A DNA stretch of 64,000 nucleotides, taken from Rhodovibrionaceae bacterium (GTDB lineage: Bacteria > Pseudomonadota > Alphaproteobacteria > Kiloniellales > DSM-21159). Within the stretch, counting starts at the first letter, position 1, and every line of letters starts with the position of its first letter. A model generated the notes under the pieces. The model had not been told where the DNA came from, did not search any database, and saw only the letters and a program-made list of their open reading frames with translations. The stretch lies in NCBI GenBank assembly GCA_028279885.1, contig JANQMX010000057.1, positions 78,880 through 142,879 on the forward strand, written 5' to 3'. A program made the position numbers and the translations under genes. This document shows, piece after piece, positions 45,404-52,298 of the stretch.

Positions 45404-46561
45404 CTACTCGGCCGCCAGGACAACCGGTTCCCCCGGCACTACCCGATTGCTGCCGGAAACGACAATGCGCATGCCGTCGGCCAGGGTACCGCGCACATAG
45501 GCCCAGCTTCCTGTGACGTGGAGAATGTCGACGGCCTCCCGGCCGACCTGCAACGCGCCGCCGTCCTCTTCGATGACGGTGAGGATCTGCCACAACCCCT
45601 TCGGTCCTTCGGAGAGTGCGGAAAGCGGCACCCAGGCACCGTCCGCCGCCACCTCGCGCGGGACGGCAAGCTCGACCACCTCGCCGAACGGCAGGACATT
45701 CACGCCCTGCAATGCGAAGAGCGCCGGGACGGTGCGAGTCCCGCTGACCAGGTCCGGACGCAGGGCGAGCAGCCGGGCAGGCTGGCTCCAACTGCCGCTT
45801 TCCAGCGTCACGTTCTCGCCGACGGCCAAGCGCGCAGCGACGTCCGGCGACAGACCGATGCGGGCTTGCGGCCGATCGCTCTCCAGGAGCCGGAAGAGCG
45901 GGGTTCCGGCGCTGACCACCCGACCTTCGTCCAGCAGGCGATCGGCGATGCGCCCCGCAAAGGGCGCGCGCAAGAGAGACTTGTCGAGATCGATATCGAT
46001 GCCGCGAATGGCGGCCTCAATGCGCACAATGGCCGCCCCAACCGAGTCGACTGCCAGGCGTGCTTCGTCATAGCGCTGGGCCGAGGCGTGGCCTTCTTGA
46101 TGCAGGCGCTGCTGCCGCTCGGCGGTCAGCCGGGCGAGTTGCAGATCGGCCACCCGCTCCTCGCGCTCGGCGACCAGCTGCGCGCGCTCGGCTTCCAGCG
46201 GCTCCACATCGAGGCGCGCGACAAGCTGCCCGCTCTCCACGCGGTCACCTTCCTCGACCAGCATTTCCATGATCAGGCCTGCGCGCTCGAAGCCCAAGGA
46301 GGTCTCGCGCGCCGGCTCCAGACGGCCGACGAAACGGTCGACGATGCGATAGGCGTTCTCCATGGAAATGGTCTCGGTCGCCACCGGGATCGGCGGCCTA
46401 ACGCCCGCTGCAACTTGGCTTTCGGCCCGGAGATGCAAGGCAGCAATACCGCCACCGGCCAAGCCGATAAAGAGCACGGCGACCAGCAGGCGGGCGCCGA
46501 GGCCAGCGACCCGTCGCAGCAGGCTTGCCTTACCCTCTGGTGATCCGCTGTCCCGCTGCAT
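45404..46561 (-). CDS. RND efflux periplasmic adaptor
   Basis: 385 residues. An N-terminal membrane anchor (GARLLVAVLFIGLAGGGIAAL, about 23-43) is followed by the lipoyl half-motif LGFERAGLIMEMLVEEGDRVESGQLVARLDVEP. A coiled hairpin rich in Glu/Arg (110-180), the second half LLRAPFAGRIADRLLDEGRVVSAGTPLFRL, and beta-barrel and membrane-proximal domains complete the MFP architecture. It bridges the RND permease to an outer-membrane channel. It is likely repressed by the divergent TetR protein. Confidence 0.93.
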   Translation of the reverse strand: MQRDSGSPEGKASLLRRVAGLGARLLVAVLFIGLAGGGIAALHLRAESQVAAGVRPPIPVATETISMENAYRIVDRFVGRLEPARETSLGFERAGLIMEMLVEEGDRVESGQLVARLDVEPLEAERAQLVAEREERVADLQLARLTAERQQRLHQEGHASAQRYDEARLAVDSVGAAIVRIEAAIRGIDIDLDKSLLRAPFAGRIADRLLDEGRVVSAGTPLFRLLESDRPQARIGLSPDVAARLAVGENVTLESGSWSQPARLLALRPDLVSGTRTVPALFALQGVNVLPFGEVVELAVPREVAADGAWVPLSALSEGPKGLWQILTVIEEDGGALQVGREAVDILHVTGSWAYVRGTLADGMRIVVSGSNRVVPGEPVVLAAE

Positions 46562-46576
46562 TCGATGGCCTTTGCA

Positions 46577-46614
46577 ATGTTAGCAGCCCTCACATATGTT
46601 AGAACTAATAACAT
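46577..46614. promoter_or_regulatory. Probable TetR operator in the divergent efflux promoter
   Basis: The imperfect palindrome ATGTTAGAACTAATAACAT at 46596-46614 has 6-bp perfect arms (ATGTTA/TAACAT). A further ATGTTAG half site lies at 46577-46583. Both lie in the 114-bp gap between the RND adaptor and the TetR gene, where auto-regulating repressors normally bind. Confidence 0.6.
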
Positions 46615-46675
46615 TCAAGTCGAGCTGGAGTCCAGTGCTGTTCGAGGACGCCCGAACGTGTCATAGGAAACCATC

Positions 46676-47320
46676 ATGGATACGAGAGGCGGCGGCGAAG
46701 AGACCGCCAAAAAAAGCAGCTATCATCACGGCCACCTGCGGGAAGCGCTGCTGGACGCGGCCCACCTGCTGATTGCCGAGCACGGGCCGGCGGACTTCAC
46801 CCTGGCCGAAGCCTGCCGGCGCGCCGGTGTTTCGACCGCCGCACCCTATCGCCACTTCGCCGATCGCAGCGCTTTGATCGACGCGCTGGCCGGGCGCGGC
46901 TTCACCCGCCTCACCGAACGGCTCAGGACGGCCCGCGACCGGCATGAACAGGGCTCGGTGCAGAGCATTGTCTCGATGGGCCAGGCCTACGTGGCTTTCG
47001 CGGCTGCTGAACCGGCGCTCTTCCGCCTCATGTTCGGCCGCCACCGACTTCCCCCGCCGACCGAGCAAGCCATGACCGAAGGAGCCGGCTGCTTCAACGT
47101 CCTGCTGGAAGCCGTGGTTGCCTGGCTGGGCAGGACGGGCGGCACGCCGGCCGAGCAGCTCGACATCGCCGTGCCGCTCTGGACCATCGTCCACGGCACC
47201 TCGCACCTGCTGATCGATCACGATTTCGACAATGTCGCGCCAGGCACCGACGTCGATGAGCTTGTTGCCCGCGCCACCGAGGCCTTCCTGGCCGGCGCGT
47301 CTGCCAAAGGCGGGAAATAA
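46676..47320 (+). CDS. TetR-family transcriptional regulator
   Basis: 214 residues. The N-terminal helix-turn-helix is HGHLREALLDAAHLLIAEHGPADFTLAEACRRAGVSTAAPYRHFADRSALIDAL (about 17-72), the TetR_N signature with the recognition YRHF. The C-terminal ligand domain resembles the TetR_C_33/WHG group (LFRLMFG...). It is divergent from the RND efflux genes over a short gap with a palindrome, so it is the likely local repressor. The inducer is unknown. Confidence 0.92.
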   Translation: MDTRGGGEETAKKSSYHHGHLREALLDAAHLLIAEHGPADFTLAEACRRAGVSTAAPYRHFADRSALIDALAGRGFTRLTERLRTARDRHEQGSVQSIVSMGQAYVAFAAAEPALFRLMFGRHRLPPPTEQAMTEGAGCFNVLLEAVVAWLGRTGGTPAEQLDIAVPLWTIVHGTSHLLIDHDFDNVAPGTDVDELVARATEAFLAGASAKGGK

Positions 47321-47492
47321 CACCCTCTTGCAGTTGTATTACCTCGCTCGGCGAGTCACGGCGCAGATCAATAAGCACCTGTCGCGATGAGGGATTGACG
47401 CGCCGCGCGAGCGGCCGCAGCCTGCGCGAGCTATGACCGTGAGCGGCGAAGACCGCACGGCAGCATCAGTCGAAACCGGAGGCAGGCGGAAC

Positions 47493-48797
47493 ATGGGCGA
47501 GCGCTACGACGCGATCATCATCGGGGCAGGCATCATCGGCGCGGCGACCGCCTTCGAGCTCTGCAAGCGCGGCTGGAAAACCCTCAACGTCGACTTCCTG
47601 CCGGCGGCTGGCTACGGCTCCACCAGCAACTCCTGCGCCATTATCCGGGTGCACTACTCGACCTTGGAAGGCACCGCCTTCGCCTATGAGGGCTACCATT
47701 ACTGGCGCGATTGGGCCGACTACCTCGAAGCGGAAGACGAGCGGGGCTTTTCCGTCTTTCACGAGACCGGCGCCCTGGTGATGAAGACGGAGGCCAACGA
47801 CTACTTGCGCAAGCACGCCGAGCTTGCCGCGCAGCTCGACATTCCCCACGAGCACTGGGGCCCGAAAGAGATTCTCGCCAAGCTGCCGATCTACAACCTC
47901 AAGCGCTATGGCCCGCCCAAAGCGCTGAACGACGAGGGTTTCGGCGAGAGCGTCGGCGGTGAGGTCGAAGGCGGGCTCTATTTCCCCACCGCTGGATACA
48001 TCAACGACCCGCAGCTTGCGACCCACAATCTGCAGCGCGCCACCGAGGCCAAGGGCGGCACCTTCCTCTTCAACAGGCGGGTGGTCGAGATCCTGCGCGA
48101 AAACGGCCGGGCGGCGGGTGTCGTGCTGGACGACGGACGCCGCATCGACGCGCCCGTGGTCATCAACGTGGCCGGCCCCCACTCCTACAAGGTCAACGAG
48201 TTGGCGAATGTCCTCGACGACATGACCATCACCACCAAGGCCCTGCGGCAAGAGGTGGTGCATGTTCCCGCCCCGCAGGGATTCGACTTCGAGCACGACG
48301 GCCTGGTCGTCTCAGACAGCGATATCGGCTGCTACAACCGCCCGGAGCAGGGCAACCATATCCTGGTCGGCAGCGAAGACCCCGAATGCGATCCGCGGGA
48401 GTTCGTCGACCCGGACGAGTTCTATCGCGACTTCACCAACCAGTGGACGGTGCAGGCTTACCGCATGGGACAGCGGATTTCGGAGCTCGGCATCCCCAAC
48501 CAGCGGCGCGGCGTCGTCGACCTCTACGACGTGACCGAGGACTGGATTCCAATCTACGACCGCTCCAGTTTGCCGGGCTACTACATGGCCATCGGCTCGA
48601 GCGGCAATCAGTTCAAGAACGCCCCCATTGCCGGCGCCATGATGGCAGAGCTGGTCATCGCCTGCGAAAATGGCCGCGACCACGACAAGGAGCCGCTGCA
48701 ATTCGCGCTGCCCTATCTCAAGCGCAGCATCGATGTCGGCTTCTACTCCCGCAAGCGGGAGATCAATCCGGAAAGCAGCTTCTCGGTACTGGGATAA
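47493..48797 (+). CDS. FAD-dependent oxidoreductase of the DAO (sarcosine/glycine oxidase) family
   Basis: 434 residues from Met-Gly-Glu-Arg-Tyr, behind a GGAGG box about 12 bp upstream. The Rossmann motif AIIIGAGIIGAATAFELCKRG (about 7-27) and GSTSNSCAIIRVHY follow the DAO pattern, and the C-terminal FAD contact region is MAIGSSGNQFKNAPIAGAMMAELV. Relatives oxidise N-methylated or secondary amines such as sarcosine, releasing H2O2 or passing electrons on. There is no GcvT domain, unlike the larger homologue at 60270. It stands alone between the TetR gene and the convergent FNR-type gene. Confidence 0.87.
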   Translation: MGERYDAIIIGAGIIGAATAFELCKRGWKTLNVDFLPAAGYGSTSNSCAIIRVHYSTLEGTAFAYEGYHYWRDWADYLEAEDERGFSVFHETGALVMKTEANDYLRKHAELAAQLDIPHEHWGPKEILAKLPIYNLKRYGPPKALNDEGFGESVGGEVEGGLYFPTAGYINDPQLATHNLQRATEAKGGTFLFNRRVVEILRENGRAAGVVLDDGRRIDAPVVINVAGPHSYKVNELANVLDDMTITTKALRQEVVHVPAPQGFDFEHDGLVVSDSDIGCYNRPEQGNHILVGSEDPECDPREFVDPDEFYRDFTNQWTVQAYRMGQRISELGIPNQRRGVVDLYDVTEDWIPIYDRSSLPGYYMAIGSSGNQFKNAPIAGAMMAELVIACENGRDHDKEPLQFALPYLKRSIDVGFYSRKREINPESSFSVLG

Positions 48798-48816
48798 GCG
48801 ATTAGCGTTTGTTTGG

Positions 48817-48835
48817 AGGGATTTAACGTCCCTCG
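48817..48835. other. Hairpin at the convergent end of the oxidoreductase and FNR genes
   Basis: GAGGGA-TTTAACG-TCCCTC forms a 6-bp stem overlapping the stop codon of the FNR-type gene, 20 bp after the oxidoreductase stop. A shared terminator for the two convergent genes is possible, although no T-run follows. Confidence 0.4.
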
Positions 48836-49569
48836 CCGGCGGCCAGCGCCGAAAGCCGCGCCATGTCCAGCACCACGATGATACGCGGCGTGGCGTTGCG
48901 CACGATCTGTTGGCGCACGAAGCCCGAGAGCGTGCGGCTCACCGTCTCGAGGGTCAGACCGAGATAGTCGGCGATGTCGCCCCGCGTCATAGGCAGATCG
49001 ATCTCGTCGATGCGCTCTTCTTTCCGCGGCAGGCTGAGCAGGAAGGAAGCAACCTTCTCAGCCGCCGATTTCCGCCCGAGCAGCAGCATGCGGTCATGCG
49101 CCAAGGCAAGCTCGTTGCTGGCCATGCTGAGCAGCCGGTGCTCCAGATCGGGATGGTCCCGCATGATGCGGTTCAACTCCGCCTTGCGGAAGCGGCAGAC
49201 CTTCACCGGAGTGACGGCCTCGGCGCTGTAAGCGTAGCAATCCTGGTAGCTTAGCCCGAGGAAGTCACCGGGATGCAGAAAGCCGGTGATCTGCCGGCGA
49301 CCGTCCGGCAGCATCTTGGAGACCCGCGCTACGCCTTCGGTGAGGTTGAAGGCGAAGTCGGCCGGGTCGCTCTCGAACAGAATGGTCTCATCGGGCTCGA
49401 AACTGAGCCGGCTCGCCGCGGCATCCAGAACTTCAAGACGCGTGTCGCTCAGAGCGGCACACATACTGCTTTCGCGTACGGGGCAGGCTTCGCAACCGCT
49501 TCCGTCCCGCTCCTTGCGGCCGGCTTCGGGGAGAGTGTGGATATTGGACGAGCCCAATTGCGTTTTCAT
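48823..49569 (-). CDS. fnrL: FNR-type oxygen-responsive regulator (Crp/Fnr family)
   Basis: 248 residues. The four cluster-ligand cysteines of Fnr proteins are present: Cys26, Cys29 and Cys37 in the N-terminal CEACPVRESSMC, and Cys111 in SYQDCYAYS. The cyclic-nucleotide-like barrel spans about 45-150. The C-terminal helix-turn-helix contains ETVSRTL, the E-x-x-S-R recognition set that reads TTGAT half sites. It should bind a 4Fe-4S cluster and activate microaerobic genes. Two FNR boxes lie nearby: one in its own divergent promoter region and one in front of ccoN. It may be called FnrL or FixK-like; the cysteines favour FnrL. Confidence 0.93.
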   Translation of the reverse strand: MKTQLGSSNIHTLPEAGRKERDGSGCEACPVRESSMCAALSDTRLEVLDAAASRLSFEPDETILFESDPADFAFNLTEGVARVSKMLPDGRRQITGFLHPGDFLGLSYQDCYAYSAEAVTPVKVCRFRKAELNRIMRDHPDLEHRLLSMASNELALAHDRMLLLGRKSAAEKVASFLLSLPRKEERIDEIDLPMTRGDIADYLGLTLETVSRTLSGFVRQQIVRNATPRIIVVLDMARLSALAAGEGR

Positions 49570-49670
49570 CTCAACAACCCTCTGACCTACGGGACTTTAG
49601 CAAGCCGTCTGGCGGGCGACCAGTCAATTATGCTGCGGCGTTTTCGCTTCACAGGCAGCGCTCACACGCT

Positions 49671-49684
49671 TTGATTCACATCAA
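49671..49684. promoter_or_regulatory. Perfect FNR box between fnrL and the GNAT-like gene
   Basis: TTGATTCACATCAA is an exact match to TTGAT-N4-ATCAA. It ends 41 bp before the start of the rightward gene at 49726 and lies 102 bp upstream of the fnrL start, so it could activate the first and autoregulate the second. Confidence 0.9.
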
Positions 49685-49725
49685 AGCCACGTAAACGCAA
49701 CCCGCTAGGCTGACGCGACAACGAA

Positions 49726-50241
49726 ATGCGACTGTGTGCCACGATGGCCTACCCTTATAGCTGCATGACCCTCGACCCCAAGGCAGCGGAAAGCGCTTAT
49801 TCCCTGGTGGAGGCGGCCGGGTTGAACGTTGCCCATCAGGAATGGCTGAGTTCTGTGCATACCTCGATCGAGTCCCCGACGGCGGGCGTGATGGGCGTCC
49901 AGACACAGTGTGGCCGCATCCACGGCGTCTATCTCTACGACGTGAAGGAAGAGGCAAATGGAGCCTCGCTGTTCCACGTGCCCTTCTTCATCGCTTTCGA
50001 GATTCATGGACCGAGCGTGACGGAAATCATGATCACCTCGGCCGAGCAGATGGCAGCACGGCGCAATTGCGACTTCGTCGAGATCCATCTTGACCATGTG
50101 TCCGGAACGCGCTTGCTTGGACGCGCGACCGGTGGTGCAGCCCTGTTTACAAATAGCGGCTATAATGTCAGCGGGCTCCGCCTGCGCAAACCGCTGCGCG
50201 AGCTGAGAGCGCGAGGCACCGTTAGGGAGGGAAGCTATTGA
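49726..50241 (+). CDS. Uncharacterised protein, possibly GNAT-like, under an FNR box
   Basis: 171 residues from the first ATG; Met7 or Met14 could also be the start, and the FNR-box distance would favour one of these slightly later starts. I do not recognise a family with certainty. The C-terminal half (FIAFEIHGPSVTEIMITSAEQMAARRNCDFVEIHLDH...GGAALFTNSGYNVSGLRLRKPL) has the order of elements of an acetyltransferase: an Ala-rich helix after 'SAEQMAARRNC', a beta strand, then a 'GY-x-x-x-G' ending. The typical acetyl-CoA Q/R-x-x-G-x-G loop is not clear. It overlaps the DUF2189 gene start, forming a small FNR-controlled operon. Confidence 0.75.
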   Translation: MRLCATMAYPYSCMTLDPKAAESAYSLVEAAGLNVAHQEWLSSVHTSIESPTAGVMGVQTQCGRIHGVYLYDVKEEANGASLFHVPFFIAFEIHGPSVTEIMITSAEQMAARRNCDFVEIHLDHVSGTRLLGRATGGAALFTNSGYNVSGLRLRKPLRELRARGTVREGSY

Positions 50242-51035
50242 GCGAGACGCAAGCCACGGCGTCAGGATGGCCGATTAAGACCGAATCAGTCGGCATGGAT
50301 GCCCCTTGGGGCTGGCTAGCCGCTGGCTGGCGCGATCTTTGGAACCATCCGGCGATCAGCTTGGTGTACGGTGCGGTGATTGCCGCCGCCTCTGTCATCA
50401 TCGTCTTCGGCTTGATGCGCCTCGAGGTGGCCTCGCTCATGCTCGTGCTGTTGGGCGGCTTCCTGCTCATGGGACCGCTGCTCGCAGTAGGCCTCTACGA
50501 AAAGAGCCGGCGCCTGGAAGCCGGCGAGCCCCTGAACGTCAAGGATATCGCTCTGGTCGCAACACGCTCGCCCATCGGCTTGGCCTTCATGGGCGCGCTG
50601 CTGCTGGTCATTTACATGTTCTGGTTCCGGCTGGCCTATTTGCTGTTTGCCCTGTTTTTTGGCCATCAGGGAATCCCCACTCTGTCCGAGTTCGTGCCGA
50701 CCCTGCTGTTCACTACGCACGGCCTTGGGTTGCTGATTGTGGGGACGGCGGTCGGCGCCATTCTCGCAGGCTTCGTTTTCGCCATCACGGCAGTTTCCGT
50801 GCCGATGATGATGGCACGGCCGGTCGATACCTTCACCGCCATCGTCACCAGCATGAAGGCCTGCGCCCAGAACCCCCGTCCCATGCTGCTGTGGGCCGTG
50901 CTGATCGCCGGCATCACAGTGTTGGGCATCGGCACCTTGTTCATCGGGCTGATCGTCACCTTCCCGCTGCTTGGGCACGCCACTTGGCATGCCTATCGCG
51001 AGGTGGTCGAAGGCCAGAAACCGCCACAGCCTTAG
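50238..51035 (+). CDS. DUF2189 integral membrane protein
   Basis: 265 residues from a TTG that overlaps the upstream stop (TTGA), with a GGGAGGG ribosome-binding site 8 bp before it. It has six predicted membrane helices and the DUF2189 pattern: GWRDLWNHPAISLVYGAVI at the start, PLLAVGLYEKSRRLEAGEP in the middle, and FPLLGHATWHAYREVV at the C-terminus. Function unknown. Members are often found near cytochrome oxidase genes, as here. It is likely expressed with the preceding gene under low oxygen. Confidence 0.88.
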   Translation: MSETQATASGWPIKTESVGMDAPWGWLAAGWRDLWNHPAISLVYGAVIAAASVIIVFGLMRLEVASLMLVLLGGFLLMGPLLAVGLYEKSRRLEAGEPLNVKDIALVATRSPIGLAFMGALLLVIYMFWFRLAYLLFALFFGHQGIPTLSEFVPTLLFTTHGLGLLIVGTAVGAILAGFVFAITAVSVPMMMARPVDTFTAIVTSMKACAQNPRPMLLWAVLIAGITVLGIGTLFIGLIVTFPLLGHATWHAYREVVEGQKPPQP

Positions 51036-51077
51036 GCCTCTTTTTCCCGGCGCGTAGCTGAACCAACGCCAGCACTT

Positions 51078-51095
51078 GCGGGTTTAACGTCCCGC
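51078..51095. other. Hairpin after the DUF2189 gene
   Basis: GCGGG-TTTAACGT-CCCGC forms a 5-bp stem with an 8-nt loop. It shares the string TTTAACGTCCC with the hairpin at 48817-48835. A terminator or RNA-stability role is possible; there is no T-run. Confidence 0.35.
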
Positions 51096-51163
51096 CAGAG
51101 CCTTGCTCCGATACACGGATTGCACGAAGGTCGCGTATCCAAGTCTTGGGCGGGGCTGTGTTT

Positions 51164-52051
51164 ATGCTCGACGGCGCCATGATCGTCTGGTTCACGCTGG
51201 CCTTTCTCAGCGTGCTTTTCGTTATCTGGGATTCTCTGTTCAACGGCGTAACGAGCTGGGTCCAGCGCGTTGCCTGGATACTCGTAACGCTCTACACCGG
51301 TCCCGTCGGTGCTTTCCTTTATCTGATTGCCTGTCGCCGTCCGCTGCCCGGCACGCATGACGCCTTCACGGCGCCAACCTGGAAGCAGTCCCTCAACAGC
51401 GAGATGCACTGCCTGGCCGGCGATGCGACGGGAATCATGATCGCAGCATCAATCGTGCCCGCCTTCGGCCTCGCCAACGGATGGGACGCCACGATCGAGT
51501 ACCTCGCCGGCTTCGTCACCGGCCTGTTCGTCTTTCAGGCGCTGATGATGATCAACATGTTCGACGGCGACTACTGGAAGGCGGTGCGCAGGACGTTCTT
51601 TGCGGAAACAGTGTCGATGAACATGGTCATGACCGGCATGATTCCGGTGATGCTGATCCTCGGCACTCTCTGGGACGGTTCCGAGAGTCCGCTCAATCCG
51701 GAATTCTGGTTCCGCATGAGCCTGGCCACGATCGTCGGCGGCGTGATCGCCTATCCGATCAACTACTGGCTGGTCGCAAACCACCTGAAGCACGGCTGCA
51801 TGACCTTGCCCGGTGCCGACGCGCCCGCACCGCATCTCGGCTTCCGCTCCAGCGAGCCGTCCCGGATGACCGGACCGATGACGATGAACCCGGCAGAAAG
51901 CCAAGGCGACGGATCGGCGGGCCACATGGGCCATGGGATGACGATGCGCGAACTCCCCCTCGGTCAGGCCGTCATCTGGATTGCGATGACCTTCGTCATC
52001 CTCTTCGCAGCCATCTGGCTGACCGACTTCATCGTCCCTGTTCGGTTTTGA
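51164..52051 (+). CDS. DUF4396 membrane protein with His/Met-rich segment
   Basis: About 295 residues from Met-Leu-Asp-Gly; a Met five codons later or a TTG upstream are alternatives. It has six to seven helices, with the DUF4396-type regions NSEMHCLAGDATGIMIAASIVP, FFAETVSMNMVMTGMIPVM and IAYPINYWLVANHLKHGCM. A cytoplasmic or periplasmic loop near 235-265 is Met/His-rich (SRMTGPMTMNPAES...GHMGHGMTMRE), suggesting copper or another soft metal. It faces ccoS convergently (39-bp gap), at the edge of the cbb3 oxidase locus, which needs copper. A role in metal handling is inference. Confidence 0.83.
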   Translation: MLDGAMIVWFTLAFLSVLFVIWDSLFNGVTSWVQRVAWILVTLYTGPVGAFLYLIACRRPLPGTHDAFTAPTWKQSLNSEMHCLAGDATGIMIAASIVPAFGLANGWDATIEYLAGFVTGLFVFQALMMINMFDGDYWKAVRRTFFAETVSMNMVMTGMIPVMLILGTLWDGSESPLNPEFWFRMSLATIVGGVIAYPINYWLVANHLKHGCMTLPGADAPAPHLGFRSSEPSRMTGPMTMNPAESQGDGSAGHMGHGMTMRELPLGQAVIWIAMTFVILFAAIWLTDFIVPVRF

Positions 52052-52090
52052 AGGTGCCTCGCCGGGACCTTCTCGGAATGAGTTCCACCC

Positions 52091-52279
52091 TCAGGGCTTG
52101 TGGTCCGCGTCGTCCTTCTGCTTGGGCGCAGGCTCCTCATCGTCATCGTCGTAGAGGATGCGTTCGGCCGCCCCTTGCAGGTCCTCGAACTGCCCAGACT
52201 TGAGCGCCCAGAGAAAGGCGCCGAGGCCGAGCAGACCCAGGAAAAGCGCTGCCGGTATGAGATAGATCAGCGCTTCCAC
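52091..52279 (-). CDS. ccoS: cbb3-type cytochrome oxidase assembly protein CcoS
   Basis: 62 residues. It has one membrane helix (LIYLIPAALFLGLLGLGAFLWALK), then the conserved GQFEDLQGAAERILYDDD. CcoS is required for maturation of the cbb3 oxidase, including insertion of haem b and CuB into CcoN. It is the last gene of ccoGHIS, 20 bp after ccoI. Confidence 0.93.
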   Translation of the reverse strand: MEALIYLIPAALFLGLLGLGAFLWALKSGQFEDLQGAAERILYDDDDEEPAPKQKDDADHKP

Positions 52280-52298
52280 GACGGACCTTTCGGTTCGG

